Shown piece after piece: positions 55,435 to 63,587 of a stretch of 64,000 nucleotides of DNA. Location: assembly GCA_963762435.1 (NCBI GenBank), contig CAVXLN010000015.1, positions 434,001 through 498,000 on the forward strand, in the 5' to 3' direction. Position 1 is the stretch's first letter. Every line of letters begins with the position of its first letter. This stretch comes from JAXDMU01 sp963762435. GTDB lineage: Bacteria; Pseudomonadota; Alphaproteobacteria; ATCC43930; CGMCC-115725. The notes beneath the pieces were generated by a model, which was given only the letters and a program-made list of their open reading frames with translations, ran no database searches and was not told where the DNA came from. Both the position numbers and the translations under genes were made by a program.

Positions 55435-56921
55435 TTTTTCGCTCCGGCTTTTTTGTCAGAGGGGGTCCATTCTTTTTCACCCAGCATTGGAAGATACACA
55501 ATGTTGATTGTGTCCAGTTTGAGCGCGTGGAAGATCAGCTTAGCCGCTTCAGCGGCGGCTTTTTCAGCAAAAAACCACACTATATTTCGTCCTTTCGCGG
55601 CTTCTATCTGCTTATTTGCCTGATTTACCAGCTTGCGAACGACGCCCTTGCCGTATCCATTGTGAAGATAGTTATAAAGAGGCTTGGCATATCCAGGCCC
55701 CTTCGCATCGACCATCGTTCCCGTCTTTCTGATGCAGTCGTCGTAACTGACCCACCTGCCCGTGACCGGGTTCATCAAATTGACGCCAATGCGATTATCC
55801 CGTGTTCTGATCAGCGGGCTCTCGGGATTGACATTTGTGCTTACGTAATTCTCGTAGGCTATGGCCCGGGCCGAGGTGCCGCCCTCCACGTCGGGTCCAG
55901 GGTTGGGGCAGAGCTTCGGCTCGTCCTGGTCGCTGTCGACATATTCCTCCGGTTTCCTTCCGCTCTCCGTGATGATCTTGCGAACTGCATCAACGATCGC
56001 CGCGGCATCAATGAGAAGCTTTCCGTCCAGCCAGCGCGCGAGTGGGTGACCGTCCTTATCGCGCAGGATTCCATCGAGACCGGTGGTCGCGCGAATGACG
56101 ACAGGTGGGCCGCCAATTTTGCTCTCGACTGTGAGGTCAAGCGTGCCCTCTGGCTTGTCTAGCCGGTAGTTGATCTTGTTGATGCCAGGAAGAGCGCCGC
56201 TTTCGACCGTGTTCTTATTCGAGGGGATGAAGATCAGACCAAATGCCGCGACTGGCGCCCATCGCGCCAATCTAAGGAGTAAGCTCCCAAATCTCGAAAT
56301 CCATGAAAGTTGAGCTTCCGGAAGAGGCTCCAGGAAGGAGTTCAACTGTGGAGTTGATTTTTCCAAGAGACCGGGCACGAAGCCTTCCGGGGCAAGCGCG
56401 TCTCTTTGCGTTGGTTCCGGCTGGTTCGCTGCAATTTCATCGGCTGCCTTGAGAAAGCGCGGCCAGCGATCAGGGCCGACATCCTGGATGGCGGTCGCCA
56501 GATGCTTCGAAGCATCGGCCATGTCGCCATCCGTCTGAGCTTGTGCGGCACCCTTTGCGGCCAAACGCAGGATGCGGACTGTCTCGAGTGGCGCCTTGTT
56601 CTCGAGAAACTGGTCCTGAAATGCCTCGTCATCGAGCGCCGATGCACCATTCCAGCGATCAATCAACCGGCCGAGGCGCGCGCCTTCTGCAGGGCCGCCG
56701 ATCTCAAACCGCCGGCGCGCCCTGTCGGGTAGCGAAAGCGCGGCATGATGGAGCAAGGAGGCCCCGCGTCCCGCTCCGCTCATGTCGAACAACGGACGCC
56801 GGCGCCAAGCGGCGCGGCGCTGGCTGGGCGTCTTTCCCTGTATGGACGCAACCCACCGTCCCTTCTCGTCGCGCGGCTCGTCCGGGTTGTAGTGCCCTCC
56901 GCCGCCAAAGCTGCCAACCAT
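55431..56921 (-). CDS. Polymorphic toxin with C-terminal Tox-REase-5 nuclease domain
   Basis: 496 residues. The first 20 residues contain HYNPDEPRDEKGRW, a motif that also opens some phage head-related and toxin proteins. A helical middle and a hydrophobic stretch near 211-232 follow. The last 160 residues match Tox-REase-5: CPNPGPDVEGG, AIAYENYV, then DDCIRKTGTMVDAKGPGYAK with the D and D-x-K of a restriction-endonuclease core, QANKQIEAAKG, IVWFFAEKAAAEAAK and INIVYLP. It would cut nucleic acid in rival cells or act against phage. No secretion gene is nearby and there is no signal peptide. The ATG has GAGAGG upstream. Confidence 0.78.
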   Translation of the reverse strand: MVGSFGGGGHYNPDEPRDEKGRWVASIQGKTPSQRRAAWRRRPLFDMSGAGRGASLLHHAALSLPDRARRRFEIGGPAEGARLGRLIDRWNGASALDDEAFQDQFLENKAPLETVRILRLAAKGAAQAQTDGDMADASKHLATAIQDVGPDRWPRFLKAADEIAANQPEPTQRDALAPEGFVPGLLEKSTPQLNSFLEPLPEAQLSWISRFGSLLLRLARWAPVAAFGLIFIPSNKNTVESGALPGINKINYRLDKPEGTLDLTVESKIGGPPVVIRATTGLDGILRDKDGHPLARWLDGKLLIDAAAIVDAVRKIITESGRKPEEYVDSDQDEPKLCPNPGPDVEGGTSARAIAYENYVSTNVNPESPLIRTRDNRIGVNLMNPVTGRWVSYDDCIRKTGTMVDAKGPGYAKPLYNYLHNGYGKGVVRKLVNQANKQIEAAKGRNIVWFFAEKAAAEAAKLIFHALKLDTINIVYLPMLGEKEWTPSDKKAGAKK

Positions 56922-56941
56922 CTCGTTTGCCTCTCACCTTA

Positions 56942-56975
56942 TTGCAATTGTTCATGTTTTGTTCGATAATTGCAA
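56942..56975. promoter_or_regulatory. Inverted repeat between the divergent toxin genes
   Basis: TTGCAATT and AATTGCAA are perfect inverse copies separated by 18 AT-rich bases. They lie 21 bases before the Tox-REase-5 start and about 110 bases before the HigB-like start. An operator of one of the two regulators is possible, most likely HigA. Confidence 0.45.
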
Positions 56976-57084
56976 CGCACACAAGAGGTGGCGGATTCGT
57001 TCACTCAGACTTATCCACAAGAGAATTCGAGCTCGGGCCGAGTGCCAGTGAAACTGCCGAGAGCATGGCAGAGATGCACCTTAT

Positions 57085-57453
57085 ATGGTACAAGGTAAGA
57101 AGCTCCCAGCCGTCTTCTATCGAAGTAGGGCGGGCAATCAGCCGGTGCGGGATTGGCTCAACGGACCGGAACTCGGCGATCAGGACCGCAAGGTGATCGG
57201 GACCGATGTCGCAAAGGCGGAATATGGCTGGCCGATCGGGATGCCGACCTGCGAGCCACTGGGGCAAGGGCTTTATGAGATCAGATCGCACCTGGCGAAC
57301 AACCGGATCACGCGAATCCTCTTTTCCATCGAGGAAGGCCGCATGGTCCTGCTCCATGGCTTCGTGAAGAAGGCGACCATTGGAATCAAGACGCCCAAAC
57401 GCGAACTTGAGGTCGCCCTTGAGAGGCGGAAAGATCTTCATAAGCGGGCGTAG
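57085..57453 (+). CDS. HigB/Gp49-like toxin of a type II toxin-antitoxin pair
   Basis: 122 residues of the phage-derived Gp49/RelE-HigB fold: FYRSRAGNQPVRDWLN at the start, GQGLYEIRSHLANNRITRILF with the Arg pairs used on the ribosome, cut as YEIRSHLAN and RITRILF, and LLHGFVKKATI near the end. It would cleave mRNA on ribosomes when free. The antitoxin gene follows 16 bases downstream on the same strand; toxin-first order is the HigBA pattern. Confidence 0.82.
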   Translation: MVQGKKLPAVFYRSRAGNQPVRDWLNGPELGDQDRKVIGTDVAKAEYGWPIGMPTCEPLGQGLYEIRSHLANNRITRILFSIEEGRMVLLHGFVKKATIGIKTPKRELEVALERRKDLHKRA

Positions 57454-57469
57454 GAAAGAGGCCGAGGAA

Positions 57470-57823
57470 ATGAGCGAAAAGGAAGATAGCCGCATCGATC
57501 ATGAGGATCCCGGCCCGATCGGCCGCTCGTTCGATGATTTTCTCGCCGAGAACGGCATTCTTGAGGAAGTGAGGAATCGGGCGGCCAAGGCTGTCTTCGC
57601 TTGGCAGCTCGAACAGGCGCGACAGGCGGCCGGGATGAGCAAGAGCGAGATGTCCCGCCTTCTCGGCACCAGCAGATCTCAGCTCGATAGGCTCCTCGAT
57701 CCCGACAATGATGCCGTGACGGTCGAGACGCTTGCGAGGGCTGCTACTGTACTGGGAAAGCGAATCCGGCTCGAACTCGTCGATCGCGAGGAGTCCGAGG
57801 TTGCGTCCGGTCCGCGCGGCTAG
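57470..57823 (+). CDS. HigA-type antitoxin with XRE-like HTH
   Basis: 117 residues. After an acidic N-terminal part, the HTH is clear: AFAWQLEQARQAAGMSKSEMS in parts QARQAAGMSKSEM and LLGTSRSQLDRLLD, with TVETLARAATVLGKR next. It should neutralise the upstream HigB and repress the pair. The ATG at 57470 has GAGG eight bases before it. It ends overlapping the convergent TetR gene by four bases. Confidence 0.82.
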   Translation: MSEKEDSRIDHEDPGPIGRSFDDFLAENGILEEVRNRAAKAVFAWQLEQARQAAGMSKSEMSRLLGTSRSQLDRLLDPDNDAVTVETLARAATVLGKRIRLELVDREESEVASGPRG

Positions 57824-58437
57824 CCGGTAAGCGCTCCCAAATACCCATACACTGCCCGTCCAACCCGCGCCTTCAGCCCTACCGCATCCGTCTCCCCGCG
57901 CTCGCCCGCCGCATCCACGATCCCGCGGATCATCGCGAACACATCGCCCGCCGCCACCGCCGCATCCGGCTGCTTCGGCATATCCGCCCGCTCGAGCAAC
58001 CCCGCCAGCATCCCCCGCAACCGCTCCGCCACACTGCGCACAGCCTCGTCCTCGGGCCAGCGTCCCTCCTCGAAATCGAGGAGGCGGGCGAGCGCTGGGC
58101 GGCGCAGCTGGTGCATCACGGCGGCCTCGATCAGCCGCTCGATCGCTTGCCGCCCTTCGGGCAGCGTGAGTGCTTCCTCGGCCTCGTCGATCAGGATCGC
58201 CGTCTCGCGCCGGATCAGGCCCGCCGTCAGCGCCGCCTTGTTCGGGAAATACTGATAGAGCGAGCCGATGCTGACGCCGGCGCGCTCGGCCACGGCGTTC
58301 GTGGTGAAGCCGTCGTAACCTTCGCGCTCGAGAATGCGAGCCGCCGCTTCGAGGATCGCCTCTACCGTCGCGGCCGAGCGCTGTTGACGCGGCGCTTTCC
58401 GCGGGCTTCTTGGGAGCGTGGGAGCGGGGCGGGGCAT
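57820..58437 (-). CDS. TetR-family transcriptional regulator
   Basis: 205 residues: EAILEAAARILEREGYDGF, NAVAERAGVSIGSLYQYFPNK in parts AERAGVSIG and LYQYFPNK, the standard HTH. The C-terminal half has the tetR_C-type pattern with DFEEGRWPED and IRGIVDAAGE. The ATG at 58437 is chosen since the basic run PRKAPRQQRS directly precedes the HTH; the frame stays open upstream but is not coding there. It is divergent from the darcynin gene and very likely controls it. Confidence 0.83.
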   Translation of the reverse strand: MPRPAPTLPRSPRKAPRQQRSAATVEAILEAAARILEREGYDGFTTNAVAERAGVSIGSLYQYFPNKAALTAGLIRRETAILIDEAEEALTLPEGRQAIERLIEAAVMHQLRRPALARLLDFEEGRWPEDEAVRSVAERLRGMLAGLLERADMPKQPDAAVAAGDVFAMIRGIVDAAGERGETDAVGLKARVGRAVYGYLGALTG

Positions 58438-58457
58438 CGGTCGGAATGCGAGTTTGA

Positions 58458-58479
58458 AATATGAGCGATTGCTCACATT
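58458..58479. promoter_or_regulatory. Palindrome between TetR and darcynin genes, probable operator
   Basis: AATATGAGC and GCTCACATT are inverse copies with one mismatch around the spacer GATT; the core TGAGC-GATT-GCTCA is perfect. It lies in the 79-base gap between the two divergent starts, where a TetR dimer would shut off both. Confidence 0.7.
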
Positions 58480-58516
58480 CTTGGGCTGTCTCCCCACCGA
58501 ACGCAAGGACAGCGCC

Positions 58517-58874
58517 ATGAGCGATACCGGTTTCGAGCCCGCCATCACCATCTTCATGCTGGTCAAGACCACGCCCGAATGGCTGACATTGCCGGTAGAG
58601 CGCCGCTTCGAGGCTTTGCGCCGCGATGTTGAGCCGCTGCTGGCCAAGCATCGGGGCGAGCTTCGGCTGCGCTTCTACGACACGGAATTCTACTCGGCCC
58701 GCGTTACCGACGTTCTGGATGTGGGAGGCGAAGCACCACCACGCCTATGAGCTGCTGGTCGAGGCGCTGCGCGAGACGCCTTTCTGGGATCGCTATTTCG
58801 AGATCGTCGAGATCCTGCCCGGCGTCGAGAACGCCTATGCCGCGAATTACGGCCGCGCGGCGCTGGGCGCGTGA
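58517..58874 (+). pseudogene. Darcynin family protein, frameshifted
   Basis: The first part reads TIFMLVKTTPEWLTLPVERRF in parts IFMLVKTTPEW and PVERRF, then FYDTEFYSARVTDV, the usual darcynin start. At GTTCTGGATGTGGG an extra G (58717 or 58718) shifts the frame. In the next frame the family continues as MWEAKHHHAYELLVEALRE in parts WEAKHHHAY and LVEALRETPFWDRYFEIVE, to a TGA at 58874. Without the extra base the product would be about 118 residues, full length. Function of the family is unknown. It may be a real mutation or a reading error. Confidence 0.75.
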
Positions 58875-58982
58875 GCGGCGAGGCGAGGGGACTTATCCAC
58901 AACCTGGGGCGCCCCTATCTTGACCACCGGGCCCTCTTCGTGTTCTTTTTTCGTTCTGGACAAAGAACGGAGAGACGCGGCG

Positions 58983-59672
58983 ATGACGATGGCAGACAAT
59001 CCCGACCCCTCGCGGGGAACGGGGGCGGAGTCTGGCCGCATCGAAGTGGCCGAGGATGCCGAGATCCTGTGCGAGCTAGCGCAGATCGGCATGCGGCTTG
59101 TGCGCCTGGTCGAGGCGAATGCCCAGGCCCGGGCGGCGCAGGATCCGGCCGCCGATCTTGGCCGGGTCGATCAGGCTTTCGCCAAGCTCTCGCGCTCGAT
59201 CCGTCTGACGCTGGCGCTCAAGGCAAAGCTTGCTGACAGCGCGGCGAAGCGTGACGCGGCCATTGAGGGCGAGGAGCGCGCGCAGCAGGCCGATGCTTCG
59301 CGCCGGCACTGGCAGAAGGTCAAACTCAAGTTCGCCGTCGCCGACACGCTCGAAGCCCTCGACGCCGAGCATCTGCTCGCCGATCTCCGCGAGCGGCTCG
59401 AGGACCCCGACATCGCGGCCGATCTCGCCACCCGCACGATGGGCGAGATGGTGGCGAGCGTCTGCGACGATCTCGGCATCGGCATCAATCGCGCTGTGTG
59501 GCGGGGCAAGGGCTGGTACCTGACCGAGAATTGGCAGGCCCGGGACATTGCTCCGCCCGCCCAGCCGGTGCCGACGCGGTCCTGGCAGGAAATCAGGGAC
59601 GAGGCGCTCGCGATGATGGATGAGAGGACTCATCCCGCCCGCAATTACGCGCCGGGGCCCGATCCGCCGTGA
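58983..59672 (+). CDS. Uncharacterised protein with a coiled-coil middle
   Basis: 229 residues, soluble, no signal peptide. A stretch near 65-140 is rich in Ala, Lys, Glu and Arg with heptad-like spacing (KLSRSIRLTLALKAKLAD, QADASRRHWQKVKLK), suggesting a coiled coil. The C-terminal part has GEMVASVCDDLGIGIN and WRGKGWYLTENW. I know no family. The ATG at 58983 has GGAGAG eight bases upstream; a TTG at 58920 is also in frame. It lies before ppk1 with a 134-base gap. Confidence 0.6.
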   Translation: MTMADNPDPSRGTGAESGRIEVAEDAEILCELAQIGMRLVRLVEANAQARAAQDPAADLGRVDQAFAKLSRSIRLTLALKAKLADSAAKRDAAIEGEERAQQADASRRHWQKVKLKFAVADTLEALDAEHLLADLRERLEDPDIAADLATRTMGEMVASVCDDLGIGINRAVWRGKGWYLTENWQARDIAPPAQPVPTRSWQEIRDEALAMMDERTHPARNYAPGPDPP

Positions 59673-59806
59673 CGGAATGACGCCTGCGCCGGTGCCAACT
59701 CTTGCCCTATATCCGCCTGTCTCATCGTCATGACACTGTCGTGACGATGGGCTAGGCTGTCGCCGCTGCGGCAGCGCCATCCCGGCGGCCGGGCAATTGG
59801 GAGACA

Positions 59807-61954
59807 ATGGTGGCCCGCACATCGAGTGCCAGACAGCCGAAGCCTGAGGCGCAATCGGTCGAGCGGTTCATCAATCGCGAATTGTCGTGGCTCGCCTTCA
59901 ACGAGCGCGTGCTCGAGGAGGCGGACAATCATCGGCATCCCCTGTTCGAGCGGCTGCGCTTCCTGTCGATCTCGGCCAATAATCTCGACGAATTCTACAT
60001 GGTTCGCATCGCCGGGCTGCGCGGCCAGGTGACCGCCGGCGTCGAGACGGTGAGCATGGACGGCCTCTCCCCGGCGCAGCAGCTTTCCGCCGTGCGCCGG
60101 AAGGTGGGCGAGCTCGTCCATATCCAGCAGGAAAGCTACATCCGGATCCGCAAGGCGCTGCGCGAGGCCGGCATCGCGGTCATCGGCGGCGACGAGGTGA
60201 ATGATGCCGAGCGCGACTGGCTGCATGAGCGCTTCATGGCCGAAATCTTTCCGCTTTTGACCCCGCTCGCGATCGATCCGGCGCATCCCTTTCCCTTCAT
60301 CCCCAATCTGGGCTTCGGGCTGGCGCTCCATCTCATCCGCCTCGCCGACGAGAAGCGGATGCAGGCGATCATCCTGATCCCGTCCACCGTCGGCCGCTTC
60401 ATCCGCCTGCCGGGCCAGGCCGTGCGCATGCTGCCGATGGAGCAGGCGATCGGCCTCTTCCTCGATCGGCTCTTCCCGGGCTTCCGGGTGATCGGGCAGG
60501 GCGCCTTCCGCGTGCTGCGCGACAGCGATATCGAGGTCGAGGAAGAGGCGGAGGATCTCGTCCGCCTGTTCGAGACCGCCTTGAAGCGCCGGCGCCGCGG
60601 CCATGTCATCCATATCGGCTTCGAGGGCGGCATGCCGCCCGATCTCTGCCGGTTCCTCTCCGAGCGGATCGATGCCGCCGATGATGATTCCTTTCAGCTC
60701 GAAGGCATCCTGGGCTTGGCAGACCTCTCGAAGCTCATCATCGACGAGCGGCCGGACCTCAAATTCGCGCCTTACAATGCGCGCTTCCCGGAGCGCATCC
60801 GCGATTTCGGCGGCGATTGCTTCGCCGCCATCCGGCAGAAGGACATCATCGTCCATCACCCCTATGAGAGCTTCGACGTGGTGGTGCAGTTCCTGCGCCA
60901 GGCCGCACGCGATCCCGATGTCGTCGCGATCAAGCAGACGCTTTATCGCACCTCCAACGATTCGCCGATCGTGCGCGCCCTCATCGAGGCGGCGGATGCC
61001 GGCAAGTCGGTGACGGCGGTGGTCGAATTGAAGGCGCGGTTCGACGAGGAGGCCAATATCCGCTGGGCGCGCGATCTGGAGCGCGCCGGCGTGCAGGTCG
61101 TCTATGGCTTCGTCGAGATGAAGACCCACGCCAAGGTCAGCCTGGTCGTGCGGCGCGAGACGGGCAGCCTGCACTCCTATGTCCATTACGGCACCGGCAA
61201 CTACCACCCGATCACGGCCAAGATCTACACGGACCTCAGCTTCTTCACTTGCGATCCGGCACTCTGCCGCGATGCCGGGCGGCTGTTCAACTATGTCACC
61301 GGTTATGCCACGCCCGAGACGGTCGAGAAGGTCGGCATCGCGCCGATCAATCTCCGGCACCGCGTCCTCGAGCTGATCGAGGGCGAGATCGAGCATGCCA
61401 AGGCCGGCCGGCCGGCCTCGATCTGGTGCAAGATGAACCAGCTGGTCGACCCGAGCGTGATCGACGCGCTCTACCGCGCCTCGGAAGAGGGGGTCGAGAT
61501 CGACATGGTGGTGCGCGGCATCTGCTGCCTCCGCCCGGGCATTCCAGGCCTGTCGAGCCGGATCCGCGTGCGCTCGATCGTCGGCCGCTTCCTCGAGCAT
61601 AGCCGGATCTATGCCTTCGGCGACGGCCATGTGATGCCGCACCGCGACGCCAAGGTCTTCATCGCGTCGGCCGATTGGATGCAGCGCAATTTCGACCGGC
61701 GCGTCGAGACGCTGGTGCCGATCGAGAACCCGACCGTGCATCAGCAAGTGCTGGATGAAATTCTGGTCGAGAATCTCAAGGACACCGCGCAAAGCTGGAC
61801 ATTGGACGCGGACGGCGTCTATCACCGCGTTCCGTACGAAGAAAACGGCGTCAACGCGCAGAATTACTTCATGACCAATCCCAGCCTGTCCGGGCGCGGT
61901 TCGGCCCTGCACAAGCCCCAGGGTGCCCCCCGCCTGGTGCTGGACAACGAGTGA
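59807..61954 (+). CDS. ppk1: Polyphosphate kinase 1
   Basis: Makes long-chain polyphosphate from ATP by an autophosphorylated His. 715 residues, full length: N-domain start FINRELSWLAFNERVLEEA in parts INRELSWLAFNER, then the catalytic histidines in MKTHAKVSLVVRRE (phosphorylated His) and DGHVMPHRDAKVFIASADW. RTSNDSPIVRALIEA is the ATP-binding part. The ATG has GGGAG five bases upstream. It is followed 7 bases later by ppx, the usual ppk-ppx operon. Confidence 0.97.
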   Translation: MVARTSSARQPKPEAQSVERFINRELSWLAFNERVLEEADNHRHPLFERLRFLSISANNLDEFYMVRIAGLRGQVTAGVETVSMDGLSPAQQLSAVRRKVGELVHIQQESYIRIRKALREAGIAVIGGDEVNDAERDWLHERFMAEIFPLLTPLAIDPAHPFPFIPNLGFGLALHLIRLADEKRMQAIILIPSTVGRFIRLPGQAVRMLPMEQAIGLFLDRLFPGFRVIGQGAFRVLRDSDIEVEEEAEDLVRLFETALKRRRRGHVIHIGFEGGMPPDLCRFLSERIDAADDDSFQLEGILGLADLSKLIIDERPDLKFAPYNARFPERIRDFGGDCFAAIRQKDIIVHHPYESFDVVVQFLRQAARDPDVVAIKQTLYRTSNDSPIVRALIEAADAGKSVTAVVELKARFDEEANIRWARDLERAGVQVVYGFVEMKTHAKVSLVVRRETGSLHSYVHYGTGNYHPITAKIYTDLSFFTCDPALCRDAGRLFNYVTGYATPETVEKVGIAPINLRHRVLELIEGEIEHAKAGRPASIWCKMNQLVDPSVIDALYRASEEGVEIDMVVRGICCLRPGIPGLSSRIRVRSIVGRFLEHSRIYAFGDGHVMPHRDAKVFIASADWMQRNFDRRVETLVPIENPTVHQQVLDEILVENLKDTAQSWTLDADGVYHRVPYEENGVNAQNYFMTNPSLSGRGSALHKPQGAPRLVLDNE

Positions 61955-61961
61955 GCCCGAT

Positions 61962-63488
61962 TTGAGCGAAACGGCCAGCGTCGACCTGGACAGCCCGCTC
62001 GCCGACCGGCGGCGGACGATGGTCGGCGTCATCGATATCGGCTCGAACTCGCTGCGCCTGGTGCTCTATGACCGCATCAGCCGCGCGCCAATCGTGCTGT
62101 TCAACGAAAAGGTCATGTGCGCGCTGGGCCGCAGCCTGAACCGCACCGGCCGGCTCGATGCCGACGGCGTGGTGCTGGCGCGCGACAATATCGAGCGCTT
62201 CGTCATGCTGTCGCGCCAGCTCGGCGTCGGCCGGCTCGACGTGCTGGCGACATCGGCCGTGCGCGATGCCGAGGACGGGCCCAGCTTCGTGGCCGAGATC
62301 GAGAAGCGCAACAATATCAAGGTCACGGTCGTCGACGGGCTGCGCGAGGGCAGGCTGTCGGCCTCGGGCGTGCTGGCCGGCATTCCGGATGCCGACGGCA
62401 TCACCGGCGATCTCGGCGGCGGCAGCGTCGAGCTCGCCATCACCGGGCCGCAGCCTTCGGGCTTCGTCGTCAGCCTGCCGATCGGGCCCTTGCGTCTGCT
62501 CGAAGCGGCGGGCGATCCCCATACCGCGATCGACAAGGCGATCGATGGCGTGCCCTGGTTGGCGCAAACCGCCGGCAAGCCCTTCTATGCGGTCGGCGGC
62601 GCCTGGCGAGCACTCGCCCGCATCCATATGGAGCACAACAACTATCCGCTCCATGTCATCCAGAATTACGGGATCGAGCGGCATTCGGCCGAGCTCTTCT
62701 TAGGATTGATCGAGCGGCAGTCGCGCCGGTCGCTCGAGAAGATCATGGGTTTCTCGCGCAAGCGGCTCGAGACCGTGCCGCTCGCCGCATATGTGCTGGC
62801 CAAGCTGCTCAACCGCATTCAGCCCTCGCAGATCATCTTCAGCGCCTTGGGGCTGCGCGAGGGGCATCTCTACGAGCTGCTGCCGGCCGCCGAGCAACGC
62901 CAAGACCCGCTGCTCGCCTTCGCCACTGACATGGCGCGCGCCAATCCGCGCTTCGGGGCCGGCGGCGACGAGCTGGTGCGCTGGACCGATCCGCTGTTCC
63001 CCAAGGAGACGCCGGACCAGCGCCGCCTGCGCCGCGCCGCCTCGCTGCTCTCCGACATCGGCTGGAACGAGCATCCGGATTATCGCGACCAGCAGGTCTA
63101 TATGCGGTGCCTGCGCATGCCGGCGCCCGGCCTCGACCATCCCGGCCGCGCCTTCATCGCCAATGTGCTCCATGCCCGCTATGGCGGCGAGATCGAGGCG
63201 CCGGAGCTCGATTGCTCGCGGGCCCTCCTCGACGAGGCGGTCTTCCTGCAGGCGCGCGCGGTCGGCCATGCCTTCCGCTTGGCATATACGCTGACCGGCG
63301 GGGCGCCTGGTCTCCTCGACCGTACCGCGGTCGCGATCGAGGCGTCGGGTGTGGCGCTGACCGTGCCGGAGCATACGGCGATTTATACCGGCGAGGCGGT
63401 GCAGCGCCGGCTCGACGCGCTCGGCCGGGCCCTCGGCCGCCGCACCTTCATCCGCGCCGAGGCACCGTCGCGCAAGCGCACGGGCTGA
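61962..63488 (+). CDS. ppx: Exopolyphosphatase (Ppx/GppA family)
   Basis: Removes terminal phosphate from polyphosphate (or pppGpp). 508 residues of the actin-like fold: GVIDIGSNSLRLVLYD, ATSAVRDAED and TGDLGGGSVELAI are the phosphate-binding loops. A C-terminal HD-like part follows. The TTG at 61962 lies 7 bases after the ppk1 stop; the ATG at 62019 (MVGVIDIGS) is the alternative, so the start is uncertain. Whether it acts on pppGpp as well cannot be read. Confidence 0.93.
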   Translation: MSETASVDLDSPLADRRRTMVGVIDIGSNSLRLVLYDRISRAPIVLFNEKVMCALGRSLNRTGRLDADGVVLARDNIERFVMLSRQLGVGRLDVLATSAVRDAEDGPSFVAEIEKRNNIKVTVVDGLREGRLSASGVLAGIPDADGITGDLGGGSVELAITGPQPSGFVVSLPIGPLRLLEAAGDPHTAIDKAIDGVPWLAQTAGKPFYAVGGAWRALARIHMEHNNYPLHVIQNYGIERHSAELFLGLIERQSRRSLEKIMGFSRKRLETVPLAAYVLAKLLNRIQPSQIIFSALGLREGHLYELLPAAEQRQDPLLAFATDMARANPRFGAGGDELVRWTDPLFPKETPDQRRLRRAASLLSDIGWNEHPDYRDQQVYMRCLRMPAPGLDHPGRAFIANVLHARYGGEIEAPELDCSRALLDEAVFLQARAVGHAFRLAYTLTGGAPGLLDRTAVAIEASGVALTVPEHTAIYTGEAVQRRLDALGRALGRRTFIRAEAPSRKRTG

Positions 63489-63587
63489 GCGGCAAAGGCC
63501 GGAAGCTCATCATCACAAAGGCTTGGCAAATGCATCGTTGAAACGGTAGGTTGATTGGGTTCGACAATTCACGTTGCGAGCTAGAAC

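Noticed and set aside
59645..62032. A 795-codon open frame on the minus strand opposite ppk1
   Set aside because: Antisense to a full-length Ppk1 with both catalytic histidines; the composition is typical of a shadow.
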